Source of the DNA: Sclerotinia nivalis
Lineage: Eukaryota; Ascomycota; Leotiomycetes; Helotiales; Sclerotiniaceae
NCBI GenBank assembly: GCA_029531795.1
Contig: JAPEIS010000002.1
Coordinates: 1,984,001 to 2,048,000 of the forward strand
Direction of reading: 5' to 3'
DNA length: 64,000 nt
In this document: one piece after another, positions 13,501 to 24,376 of the stretch
How the letters are laid out: each line of letters starts with the position of its first letter
Position numbering within the stretch: the first letter of the stretch is position 1
Notes under the pieces: generated by a model
The model's input: the letters and a program-made list of their open reading frames with translations, nothing else
Database searches by the model: none
What the model was told of the DNA's origin: nothing
Position numbers and translations under genes: made by a program

Positions 13501-14448
13501 TAGAAGCTCTACAGTTTACCACAAACCATTATATCCGATTATGGAATTCAGTTTATTTCTGACTTTTAGAAGCATATCTATAAACAACTAAATACTGTTT
13601 CGAAACTATCGATAGTTTATCATCCTAAAACCGATGGACAAACGGAAAGAGCGAACGCAATACTCGAATAATACCTTCGCTCGTATATATCCTACCTACA
13701 GAACGACTGATCCGAATAACTATCGATCGTCGAATTCTCGATTAACTCTGTTTAATCCGAAAGCTCCCGCCTATTGTCGTTCTTTGCCAATTACAATTTC
13801 CATCCCCGAATAGATTTCGAACCTATTACACTCTCCGATCGCCCTGGAGTTCTAAACGCTGAGGAATTCGTCAAAAAGATAAAATCGATTATCGATCACC
13901 TGAAGACCGAACTGATTACTAATCAAGCCCACTATTCGAAGAATACCGATTCCCATCGTTCGCCTGCCCATCGATACCAGCCTGGAGATCTAGTCTGGTT
14001 TAATGCTAAAAATATCCGAACTCTTCGTCCCCAGAAGAAACTAGATTGGAAAAACTTAGGTCCCTTTCGAATTCTGAAGAACATAAGCTCGTACACTTAC
14101 GAACTGGAGCTTCCTGCCTCTATAAAGAATCACCCGATCTTTCATATTAACTTATTGTATCCTGCCAATGATAACCCTATCCTTGGTCAACACAACCCAC
14201 CTCCCCCTCCTATCGAAATTGAAGGCATTGAGCAATTCGATATAAAAGAAATCCTGGATTCCCGATAGGAACGTTGGGACCGTAATAACCCCTGCCTGAA
14301 GTATACTATCCGATGGGTAGGCTATGATACACCTACCGAAGAGCCTGCAAAGTATTTAGAGAATACTCAAAAACTGATCTATAATTATCACCATCGTTAT
14401 CCGGATAAACCTAATCCCCCTAATCGTCTTAACGGAGCTCGACCCTAA
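10597..14448 (+). pseudogene. pol of element D: protease, RT, RNase H, integrase, chromodomain
   Basis: All pieces lie in one frame, interrupted by stops. The protease-like region is at 10780-11376 (includes LGLVWLKKYDPYIGFA). Reverse transcriptase is at about 11410-12060; its catalytic box YLDDILIYS is intact at 11851-11877. RNase H is at about 12226-12640 ([13 protein letters not shown]). Integrase is at about 12931-13790, with Asp, Asp and Glu regions still visible (ISDYGIQF and TDGQTERAN). A GDLVWF C-terminal module follows, then a chromodomain at 14269-14448 ([17 protein letters not shown]), separated from the rest by a single TAG at 14266. This is the least decayed pol in the window. 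Confidence 0.88.
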
Positions 14449-14460
14449 GGAAAGGGATAC

Positions 14461-14673
14461 TATCACGAGGTCCCCGTATATGATATACAGAGACCGCTCG
14501 GGTTCCGACCCATAGGAGTCGGACCTCGGATAAGTATAGGCTAGCCCCGGTCGGGGCTAGCGCTACACATAAATATATTTAAAGAACCATTCCTTCTATA
14601 GAAACGTAGCTTTTCGAACTACGTCTTATTAATAAAAGTGATTCCTGTTGTCCTGTCTGTTGCCTCTGTGATA
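14461..14673 (+). repeat. 3' LTR of element D
   Basis: 213 bp, beginning TATCACGAGG (the 5' copy has TGTCACGGGG) and ending CTCTGTGATA, directly followed by the duplicated GAATC. All differences from the 5' LTR are transitions. Confidence 0.92.
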
Positions 14674-14678
14674 GAATC

Positions 14679-15186
14679 TTTGGAATTCAAAGTTTCAATT
14701 AAATTATTCATTTTATATTATATTATATTACAAAAATTATATACTTTCTAATAAAATATATAAAAATTCATTTCGAACTTTATTGTTTCAGTCTAAGAGA
14801 AATCAGTCAGAAAAAAATAACTAAATTTAAAAAATTTAAACTAGAAATAACTTGGGGATATTAAAAAATGAAAGAATTTAAAGAATTTAAAGAATTGAAG
14901 AATATAAAATCCTTCTTGAATATACAGATTTTGAAGAACATTAATTGAAGTATAAAAACAATTTTTTAATTTATTTTGGGCCCACTTATACTTTCAATAG
15001 GATCGTTATATTCCTCATTTATATGATAAATATATAGAGGAGGGATTTCTAGCTCCCGTAAGGACCACTGGCAACTCCCTTCTGCACAATTCACTACAAG
15101 CTCTCCTGCAGTTACTGTTTGAGAGAGACTGTTTACGGGTATCTTCGGTTAGTGAGTCCGATAGTTTCAGATTGGGTAGATTGGAT
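14679..15186. other. AT-rich flank of element D
   Basis: Highly AT-rich sequence with stops in all frames up to about 15000, then a short stretch of normal composition. No element ends were found. It is the right-hand continuation of the DNA that element D entered. Confidence 0.5.
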
Positions 15187-15492
15187 GTGAAAGTTTTAGT
15201 ATTTGAGTAATTGTGAATCTTCGAAAATGATTTGTTTGTTTCAATGAGATGAATAGTCCAAATGATTTGAATGTTTTAAGGGGCTTGAATCTTTCAAATG
15301 AATTGAATGTTTCGGAAGATTTTAAATGTTTGAAACCAATTCAATACTTGAAACCAATCTAGTATTTGAAATCAGTTCAATATTTGACAATAGTTCAATA
15401 TCTGATAGTAATTCGATATTTGAAGTCAATTCAATATTTAAAATTGGTTAAATATTCAAACTTGTTTTAATATTTGAAAGTCTCTTATTGTT
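15187..15492. repeat. Degenerate 18-bp minisatellite, about 17 units
   Basis: The sequence lines up in consecutive 18-bp units with no gaps. Examples are units starting at 15331, 15349, 15367, 15385, 15403 and 15421, with consensus near TGAAATCAATTCAATATT. The best-matching units are 15331-15438; those further out are weaker. Eighteen is a multiple of three: the minus strand reads as a hexapeptide pattern close to NIELLS for several units before a stop. It may be the remnant of a coding repeat or a non-coding minisatellite. Confidence 0.75.
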
Positions 15493-18280
15493 GAACTGAA
15501 GTCCAGATTATCAGAAGACAATAATCCGCCAGGGCTCGCAAAACCACCTCATTAATCAGAGATATTGGTATTAATAACTTTAACCCTTTTGGATTGTTCA
15601 ATAAAACGAAGTCACAATAATTCTCACTCTAATTGAACTATTCTAGCTCATGGCATCAACAGCAATACTGTGGCCCCCAAATGCCAAGTGAGCAGGAAAC
15701 ATCTAAGCATTGTTCTATACTCGTGGTAGGAGATACACGAAATGACCTTAGAAGCTGATGGGCACACTGATAGGTAATAAAGCGCCAGCAGGCAATATAT
15801 CAAAGTATTTTCTACCGTTCTTCAGATGTCATAACCAGTGGGGATCTGGCAGTCTGTATTTCTTCATCGCTGCACACTTTCACAATCACTGTAGTGTCAA
15901 CCATGCTAGACAGCAATCAAAAGTTGTACATGACCTATATGGCCAGCAAGGTCAATCGAACAGTTCAAGAATCGCGTTGCTAGGGCGTACTGATATACCA
16001 AAGTGAATGGCATCGAAATGACCGCCTAGCCAAACTCTGTCATTGTTACAAAGAGGACCAGGGGCCATATCAAATGTCGTGAAACTTTACCTGAACATGA
16101 CAATACCACTCAAGACCTGAAAGCATCCGAAAAGGATGGATAAATTTGTCAGCTGCCTTTGGCAATATGATAAGACGATGGAAATTGTTAGAACAGTTCA
16201 TCACACACAAGGTGTTGTTATAGACATTCCTAATTTTCTTAATCATTTTGATCGTACTGAGCGAGAGACTATCTCATATGGTCGGCTGACGCCGTTGTAC
16301 ACCCATTGTCCTACAGCGAACTGCAGTCTCAAGTCGCATAAACTAAAATCTCCCCTTCGCTCTGCAGCCTCATTCTGTCAGTCCTGAAAAATGGAGTGTC
16401 AAACTGCGTAGACAAGTAGGAAATGATTAATTGCAGCAACGTAGCAGAACGGTAGAGGTGATAACATGCGAGGGTGCCTGGTAGGTTCGAATCAGAAGTC
16501 GCCCACAATGTGCTTCAACACTAGTTTAGGGCCTTGCGGGAAATTTAATTATCGCCTTTATCGTCGGTTTCCTTCGGCATTTACTCTGCACGTGGTTGTC
16601 AAAACTACACCTGTGCTATGTTTCCACGCACAAAACCACTATCCCAGTTTCGGTATACACGTAATGGATATTTTCACCTGTAAATTTATACTATTACTGA
16701 CACAGAATAAATTCCATATTGACCTGATTCCAGAAAGTTGATCATAATTCGGATGTGAAAGGGGAGGGGGAGAAGAGGTCATGAGACAAGACCGAGAGCG
16801 AATGGGGGCGTGCAGCATTGTTACTTTTTCTGGTTCGGTCGCTCCCCTCTTTGTAAACCAAGACATTAATGTGCTATATTCGGAGCACTTCCTATTTTTC
16901 CGACCTTGTTGTATAATGGTGTAGCGCCTGACTGTTTTTTTTAAAAAGCGAAAAATCAATCCCCTTCTGGCGAGCGTTCGGAGTAAAATACGTTCCCAAA
17001 CTTTCGAGTCAGCCTTGCCCCCTACACCTGTGGGATTCTCTGGCCTCGCCCATTTGAGGCAGTTGGAAGCTCCATGCTATTGGGTTCGGTAGTTCTCCGA
17101 GCGTCCAGTGTAAGGCAACCTAAAGCGCTGACTTGCCCCGTGTCATTATTGGATATATCGAATAGAAGTGTAGGTCGAAAGCAAAATAACCCCCAAAACT
17201 ACTTTACTCCGCAGTCATGTTCTTGATCACTCTAGTTTATAATGCTATCGGGCAGTTTATTATCTAAGGGAAATCTCCCGAGGTCATTCGATGTAAAGAA
17301 TCTTCACTGACGGCTACTAACATTCAATTTATGGATATCAGTATTGCGAATTAGTGGCTAGATAGTAAGGTTGGGCGAGGTAATTGGTCTTAGTGAAGGA
17401 ATGATTCAAAGTAGTTTTTTCCTAGCTTGGTCTTTGAGGAAACTCTTCAAAAATCGATGGCTGTTTGTTCATAACTTTTGATCTAGATTGAAGCTATTTC
17501 GTGAACTATCGGAGGGCTTTGACCTTAGACGACCCACAAAAAACCTTCCATATTCTTGAAAAGACTGGTGCCCCTGTAACACCTATAATATTACACGCAT
17601 TCAAACATTTTACATTACTGATTTGATGTATATTTTCGCGCGAACACAGAGTCGAAAGAAATACAAGTCGGAAGAGATCTCAAATATTCGCCCCGGGTGC
17701 AACCCTACTGAACAACAACATCTGGATTCACAGAAGCTTGCTGGTACTGTGTAAGTGCCATCTGGCCACAATCGGCGCTGTTCCGTTTCTCGTCCCCTGC
17801 AGACAACGGGTTGAGTTTGAGAACTCATATATGTGGAAAATCGCCCTTAACGAGCAGTGAAGCAGTGGATCTTTTACCGTCCACTACCATTTATTGATCT
17901 ACGCACAGAAACAACCACATCTCTTATCATTGTCTTACCAAGTACCTACGTACTCAACACCTACTCAACACCTTCGCTTGATTAGCCTTGAGATAACCAT
18001 CTCTAAATACATTCGACTTTTCAAAGCATCCACTTAAGAGTATCACACTCAAGAGAATAAGTATTTCGCGCTTAACGAAAATGAAACTGTTCACATATAT
18101 ACCTTCTTGATCAAACTGCTGCAGAGCGCGCAAAATCTTTCCGTCACTAAAGCCGAGATTTTGGCATTTTGCGCCCCCTCACCCCACCTGCTTTTCCCAA
18201 TTATACTTTTGGGAACTGCCAATATTTTTGTTCAGCAACAGCTAACACAGTATCTCTAGTTGCAAGACACATTGCATAAA
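15493..18280. other. Intergenic region without a supported gene
   Basis: Composition is near that of the genic DNA, but open frames are short and motif-free on both strands. Around 16447-16497 there are sequences resembling RNA polymerase III A and B boxes (GTAGCAGAACGGTAGAGG and GGTTCGAATC), but they do not fold into a tRNA. About 17940-18280 is probably the promoter and leader of the next gene. Confidence 0.45.
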
Positions 18281-19792
18281 ATGGATAGATCGGGATTATC
18301 CACGCTGGAGCCGCAAATTCGCTTTCTCGTCGCTTGCCCTCGCAGCGGCTCTACGCTCCCCATGAGAATCTTCGCCGAGTCACCAGTATGCGCAGTTACG
18401 AGCAGACTAATTCTGATGGGCAAATCGGGAGATGGAGATGGCTTTAAACCTAACTATTCTATCTTAGAGAACCCTTCCCAGCACGGCGTCTACATCAATG
18501 CAATGGAGTCCGGCAAGCGTTTTCTCATAAACAAAGAAGAACTTGGAAACGACAGTAGAAAAGGAGAATGTCTATACGATATATGCCATACCCCCTCCAC
18601 ATATACCATGGTCCGACCTGTATTCCTAATCCGTGATCCGATTCGGGTCTTCGATAGCTGGAAAAATATTGGATGGATTAACGAACAGAGCCTGGTGCAT
18701 TGCTACACCAACTTATTTAGGATGCTGAACCAAGCTCCAGCACATGCTGTGTCGTGTCTTCTTTATGAGCATCTCATACAGGACCCTCAAAGAGAAATCA
18801 AACGCATTTGTGCACGATGGGGAATCCCTTTTTCGGAGACGATGCTAGACTTCAAGAAGCCATTTGGATCGTCATTCTTCTTCTCGAATGACCGCGAGAA
18901 ATCCATTTACCTTGAGAACAGACCACCTGACTTGTTTACGACCGTGGAGGCTAGCTCGTCTATCGAACCAGAGGTATCATACCATGGACTCTTGTCGAAT
19001 ACTGAGAAGGATAGCATTGAGGAGCAAGTAGGCCGTCTATATATTCATTGCTGGGGAAACGATATCACGCGACTGCGGACCATTCTTGCAGAGAAAACCT
19101 GGGTTGGCTTCGATCTCGACGATACTTTGCACGAATTTCGTCGAAGCTCCGGGACCGCCACAAACAAAGTTTTGGAGAAGATCTCTAAACGATTTGGCAT
19201 TCTTATGCCTGAATTGAAAGACGAGTACTCCAGAGTCCTCAGAGACAAGACAGCGAATGCGTTTTCTGATGGAAAGACGTCTTTTGATTACCGGAGAGAA
19301 AGATTCGCCTCGGTTTTGAATCATTTCTCCCTGCCGCAAGAAGATCAGTTTATGGATCAACTTCTCGATTTGTATGAGAAGACTCTGATGCTGGCACTAG
19401 AGCTGAAGTGCGGAGCAATAAGTTTACTATCGACACTTAGGAACATGGGGAAAAAAATTGTCATCATGACAGAAGGACCACAGGATGCTCAGGAAAGAAC
19501 GGTTGAGGGGCTTGGTATCAGCAAGTACATCGACTTCCTTGCTACTACCAACCATTTCGGAGTGGCCAAAACCAGTGGCCTTTCCCCTAAAGTCCTAGAA
19601 CATCTGGGTATTTCTCCGGGAGACATTGCATACGTCGGTGACAATGAGGAGCGAGACATGAAGCCCGCCATGGCAGAGGGAATATTCTCAATCCATCTTG
19701 CCGAGACAAAGCATGTTTCTTTGAATACCTTCCCCCCTCAAATTAATACTCTCAGGAAATTGCAGTATATTCTTTTGAATGCTGGTCCATGA
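18281..19792 (+). CDS. Fusion of a PAPS-type sulfotransferase-like domain and a HAD-superfamily hydrolase
   Basis: A single-exon gene of 503 codons. The frame is open from 18260, but the first ATG is 18281. Residues about 14-25 carry a P-loop-like segment (LVACPRSGST) like the 5'-phosphosulfate loop of sulfotransferases. FLIRDPIRVFDSW further on resembles their 3'-phosphate-binding element. From about residue 273 a HAD phosphatase domain begins: motif I FDLDDTL (Asp278, Asp280), motif II IVIMTEGP, motif III Lys in VAKTSGLSPK, and motif IV YVGDNEERDMKPA. All HAD catalytic motifs look intact. The sulfotransferase half lacks an obvious catalytic His from inspection, so it may bind rather than transfer. 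Lack of introns next to multi-exon neighbours and the isolated position suggest an accessory, possibly transferred, gene. The substrate is unknown. Confidence 0.75.
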   Translation: MDRSGLSTLEPQIRFLVACPRSGSTLPMRIFAESPVCAVTSRLILMGKSGDGDGFKPNYSILENPSQHGVYINAMESGKRFLINKEELGNDSRKGECLYDICHTPSTYTMVRPVFLIRDPIRVFDSWKNIGWINEQSLVHCYTNLFRMLNQAPAHAVSCLLYEHLIQDPQREIKRICARWGIPFSETMLDFKKPFGSSFFFSNDREKSIYLENRPPDLFTTVEASSSIEPEVSYHGLLSNTEKDSIEEQVGRLYIHCWGNDITRLRTILAEKTWVGFDLDDTLHEFRRSSGTATNKVLEKISKRFGILMPELKDEYSRVLRDKTANAFSDGKTSFDYRRERFASVLNHFSLPQEDQFMDQLLDLYEKTLMLALELKCGAISLLSTLRNMGKKIVIMTEGPQDAQERTVEGLGISKYIDFLATTNHFGVAKTSGLSPKVLEHLGISPGDIAYVGDNEERDMKPAMAEGIFSIHLAETKHVSLNTFPPQINTLRKLQYILLNAGP

Positions 19793-20359
19793 TTGAAGCG
19801 ACATCAATGCTCAGGTTTGTTATTGAAGTATCACATGCAATAGGTACCAAGCGTTTCCTATATGAATGCCTTTATAAGAGACACGAAAAGCCCGTGTGCG
19901 GATGCGGTAGTACACAACAACAAATAGATGCCCTGAAATTTTTTCCTATAATCACTGAAGGTGTAGCTTAGGTACCTTACGTACATGCGCACGGACACTT
20001 GGTCTTTATCACACACTTTTTAATTTTAGCGGTAAAAGACGGGATTAAGAGTTGCCGTTTCTTCTTATTGAGGCGATACTTGCATTGAAAAGGTTTTCAT
20101 GAATGATATTTTAGTGTTTTTGATTAATTTGACAGGATTGCCTGTTATAAAATATAATATTCGATATTGAACATATATTTATTTACATGTTGATGGACTT
20201 TTCCTCAGTTGCGAGTCGCAACTTGCGACTGGATGAGGTGTATCAAAACGGCGATTTATTAATCCGAGCCGATATTCTCCCGCCTAGCTTACGATAACCA
20301 AGGCTTCAGAGCTTCATGCCACATTTGGACGTCCACACTCCATTCAACATCATTTCATT
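19793..20359. other. Intergenic region and EMC1 promoter
   Basis: No gene is supported. A short open frame after the fusion gene has no motifs. The last 150 bp are the likely EMC1 promoter and contain a short palindrome listed separately. Confidence 0.5.
20207..20223. promoter_or_regulatory. 17-bp palindrome upstream of EMC1
   Basis: AGTTGCGAGTCGCAACT is a perfect inverted repeat with 8-bp arms around a central G, about 137 bp before the EMC1 start codon. The half-site TTGCGACT occurs again immediately downstream. Its shape fits a dimeric transcription-factor site, but I cannot name the factor. Confidence 0.3.
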
Positions 20360-23340
20360 ATGCGACTCCCTCTGAATCTACTCTACCTGAGTCTGCCAAT
20401 ACTTCCACGTACACTTGCAGTTTTCGCAGATGAAGCATACAGTGTCGACCATCATCACGAATTATTAGGCATCCCACAACTAGAGACAACATTCTTCTAC
20501 AAACCTAGGGAAAATGAACAAGGCGCATTATTGTATACATTGAGTGATTTGGGAGTTCTTGGAGCTGTAAATCCAGGCACAGGGCAGGTAAGATGGCGAC
20601 AAATACTGGCTAATGGCAATAATAGCGGGGGAGGCCTTCTACGACCAGTTGAGGGAGCTGGTACAGTTGTTAGTGCTTTGGGCAACAGAGTTGATACTTG
20701 GGATGCGAAGAGTGGGAGAGAAAGATGGGGCAATACTTTCTCGGGAATAGCTAAAGACCTGGAAGTTGTTGAAGGATTTGATGATATCAAGGACGTTTTG
20801 ACTTTATTCGAAGATGCTGGAAAAGTCGTGGTACGAAAATTAAATGGAGATAACGGAGATGTTGTATGGGAATATGTTGATGCAAGTGGTGATCTACCTT
20901 TACAAATCAGCACAAATGTTAGAGACATTTTTGTTGTCACTCTTCATGGTTCCTGGGAAGGCTACAGTGTGAAAGTTACTACTCTGGACCATTTGACAGG
21001 TCAACGAGTCACTGAATATACTCTCTCGACCAAAGGAGATGTCCAGAGTCCAGAGGATGTCCTACTTGTGGGAGCTAATTCTGCTGCGCCAATCATTGCT
21101 TGGACCGATAAGTCCTTGAAGAACCTTAAAGTCAATATTCTGGGTAAACCAAGCGACTTGCAGATATTACCTCTAAAGTCATCAGATGGCGAGCTTACAA
21201 AAGTATCTATTCACGCTCCTAATTTGGTTCAATCCTTACCACATTTCTTGGTACACAGTCATTCGGCAACCTCGAATCGAGCAGATGTTTATCACATTGA
21301 CATGAAGAGTGGTAGCATCAGCAAAGCATATGAGATTCCCAAGTTTGCTGGAAGAGGCGCTTTCTCAACCAGTTCACAAGGTGCCAACGTCTATTTCACC
21401 CGTTTTACCGAGGACGAAACTTTTATTTTCTCATCAATGTCTCATGGAATTTTGGGCAGATGGCCAATTAAAGCAGAAAAGCAACATCGTCGACTTCAAT
21501 TTCTCCATGGAGCATCAGAAGTGGTCCAAAAAGCTCCTGATACTTATGCTGTTAGATCAGCTATGGTCAGTGTGGAGCAGGATTGGGTTTTGGTGCGCAA
21601 CGGTGCTGTAGCTTGGTCTCGTGTCGAGGGCCTTTCTGGCATTGTGGCTGCTGAATGGGCTGATATCCCGGTATCAGAATCATTGGCCGAGACACTCGAG
21701 GCTGAAGCTCATAGCAACCCCTTGGCTGCGTACATTCACCGAGTTAAGCGTCATATTAATGATTTACAATACCTTCCTGCATATTTGCAAAAGCTACCAA
21801 CCCAAATTTTAAGTGCCATCTTACCCGGGGATTTGGCTGCAGCAAAGGAAGGCCTTTTGGCACGAGATTCCTTTGGTTTCAACAAGTTAGTTATTGTTGC
21901 TACTCAAAGAGGTCGATTATATGCACTTGATGCCGGATCTCAAGGAAGTGTTGTATGGAGTTCGAAAGCTTTCGATATACCAGCTGACAAGAAATGGGAC
22001 GTCAAGTCTATATATGTCGATAATTCTAAAAGTACAACAACAGTCCGAGGTAGTCAAGGAGAGTATATTATCGTGAATACCACGACTGGAAGGGGACTTG
22101 AAGCTATAAACCCTGGCCAGTGGCCAGCTGTTCAGAGTGCGGCTGTCGTTGACAGCGATTCTGGAAGATGGGTACTACCTATAGGTATCAATGGAAATCC
22201 TGGTGATATACCAAAAGATTGGGCACCAAAGGGATCGCTTGTGGTTCGTGGTGAGAACGGTGAAATCAAGGGCTTGAAATTTGATATCCAAGGTCTTGAT
22301 GCCAAACCTGTCTTCACTTGGTCATTCCACCCACCGACTGGTCAAAGGGTCGTTGGTGTGGTGTCCAAGCCCGCACACGATCCAGTTGCGTCGATTGGTC
22401 GCGTCCTTGGTGACCGTACTGTTCTGTACAAGTATTTGAATCCCAACGTCATTTTGGTGACTGCCGTCTCCGACCTAACATCAACTGCTTCCTTCTATCT
22501 CCTTGATACCGTTTCAGGCGACATTCTTTACGCCGTTCATCACGAGGGTGTTGACACTAAGAAACCTATTGCCTCTGTCTTTACCGAGAATTGGTTTGCA
22601 TATTCTTTCTGGAGCGATGATTTATCAACCACCACCTCTTTGCAAGGTTCCAAAGGACATAAACTCATCGTCACCGACCTTTACGAATCCCCTATTCCTA
22701 ATGATCGTGGACCCCTTGGCTCGAACATGAATGCTTCAAGCCTTGACCCATTAGATGTAATAAATGCTGGCCCAGTTCTTCCTCATGTGATCAGCCAATC
22801 CTTTGTGGTTCCTGAAGCAATAACTCACATGTCTGTATCTCAGACCCGCCAAGGCATCACTACTCGTCAGCTTCTTTGCACCCTGAAATCCAACTCCATC
22901 ATTGGCATTCCTCGTTATCTTCTCGATCCCCGTCGACCAGTTGGGCGAGACCCCATCCCTGCCGAACAAGAAGAAGGACTCCTTCGTTACTCGCCTGTCA
23001 TTGAATTCGACCCAAAACTTATCATCACCCACAAACGTGAAGTTCTAGGCATCAAAGGTGTCATTACCAGTCCTGCTCTACTAGAAAGTACTAGTCTGAT
23101 CTTCGCATATGGTATTGATGTTTTTGGAACAAGGGTTACACCTAGCGCTGCTTTTGATATTTTGGGCAAGGCGTTTAATAAGTTGAGTTTGGTGGCTACA
23201 GTTTTGGCATTGGGAGCCGGTGTTACAATTCTGGCGCCTATGGTAAGTTACTTTACCCTATCTATTGTTTACTGAATGAAATACTAATATTTTCATAGGT
23301 GAGAAGGAAACAAATCAATGGCCGATGGTTGAACATATGA
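20360..23340 (+). CDS. EMC1: ER membrane protein complex subunit 1 (EMC1), two exons
   Basis: EMC1 is the largest subunit of the ER membrane complex, which inserts tail-anchored and multi-pass proteins into the ER membrane. Exon 1 is 20360-23242 and exon 2 is 23299-23340. The 56-bp intron (GTAAGT...TTTCATAG) has a TACTAAT branch site and splits the frame at phase 0. The product is 974 aa, close to the human protein (993 aa). Residues 1-23 form a signal peptide ending near TLAVFA. A long region with PQQ-type beta-propeller repeats follows (for example NPGTGQVRW). Then comes the conserved C-terminal DUF1620 region, including FVVPEAITHMSVSQTRQGITTRQLL and RPVGRDP. A single membrane segment near LSLVATVLALGAGVTILAPM is followed by a short basic tail encoded by exon 2. 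Confidence 0.95.
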
Positions 23341-24376
23341 TTATGAGTTGGGTATAACATTTTGTACATTATGATAATATGAGGAGGGTCAAAAGCGTTA
23401 CTCTCATTGAACATTACTTTCACTCATTTCAGGAGTGAAATCCGTGCTCTTGCATGATATCATCCTGTGTGATATTATATATGCTATTAACCAGCTAAGA
23501 CGATAAATCAGATTAGATGACCTGAAAGCTCTAGGAGTATGGCCACCAGCTTTTTGGCCGACATATATATACACGCCATTTGACTTTCTGCAGATGACAT
23601 GCTGCCAATGTACTCCATTTTCTCGTTCCCTTCTTCAATCCTGAAGTAATTCTTTTATAATTCTAGCAGATATTCATATTACAAAGCGAATGGAAGGTGT
23701 AATGTTTATCACAAAACGTCTGATATCAGTGTATTGTGTTATTCCCTGACAAAGAATGTGAACACGTTTTCCTTAGTAGTAAAATAATAGTTGGTTTGCG
23801 AAATATGTAGTCAGTCAGCTTTCGGTAGCCAAGTATTATTTCACGTACAGCAATACACACCAAGCGGAGAACAATACGGCAAGAAAGCTTAATATCTCGG
23901 ACTTGTGCCACGTTGCGCGGTAAGAAAATATAAAAAAAAACCGAAACGCGAGGGAACCATTGTTATTGGTTCACCTGCGCCATTTTTAAGGTTTCCCTTT
24001 CTTTCTTTCTTATTATTGGTAAGCCTTCGGGTTTTTACACTTTCTGTCAGCACGAGTTGCGAACTTACTTAACCTTACTAATCATTTGATTTCTTCGGTT
24101 AATTAGTCCGTGCTTCTCCCTCTCCCTCCCTCCCTCTGAAATCAACATCCACTTTCTATCCCCTATCTCTTGTTGATGGTATTCGGATTTATCGCTTTTA
24201 AGGTATGAGGTACTTCACACATAGTCCGTAGAAATGTACAGTGCAGTGATAGTTAATTAAAATTGTATTTATATGACTATTTGTTTCCTCTCTGGTTGGA
24301 ACTCATCAATCCTATTGTATTCATTCAGTCAGTCATACATATATATCTTTATTGAAATATCTTGACCGTAGCAAAC
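23341..24376. other. Intergenic region between EMC1 and the SDR gene
   Basis: No gene is supported. Pyrimidine-rich tracts are present at about 23992-24014 (CTTT repeats) and 24115-24136 (CCCT repeats), a common promoter feature in filamentous fungi, and probably belong to the SDR gene downstream. Confidence 0.5.

Larger units (their letters stand above)
9051..14673 (+). mobile_element. Full-length Ty3/Gypsy chromodomain retrotransposon D, RIP-mutated
   Basis: The element is 5,623 bp, bounded by two 213-bp LTRs and a perfect 5-bp target-site duplication, GAATC (9046-9050 and 14674-14678). Inside are gag, then protease, reverse transcriptase, RNase H, integrase and a C-terminal chromodomain, the order of Ty3/Gypsy chromoviruses. 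A purine-rich tract (AAGGAAAGGGATAC) precedes the 3' LTR, as expected for the plus-strand primer. The reading frames are broken by stops explainable as CAA/CAG/CGA or TGG changed by C-to-T or G-to-A. The LTRs differ at roughly 27 positions by hand count, all transitions. The element is therefore dead by RIP. Its LTRs start TG but end TA. Confidence 0.93.

Noticed and set aside
16433..16510. tRNA-like A box and B box (GTAGCAGAACGGTAGAGG, GGTTCGAATC)
   Set aside because: The T arm pairs poorly and no acceptor stem or sensible anticodon loop can be drawn. At best it is a decayed tRNA-derived SINE.
19789..19971. 60-codon frame overlapping the stop of the sulfotransferase-HAD gene
   Set aside because: Overlapping bicistronic genes are not expected here and the peptide has no recognisable features.
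20497..20940. 147-codon minus-strand frame inside EMC1
   Set aside because: Antisense shadow of a well-supported coding exon, with no motifs of its own.
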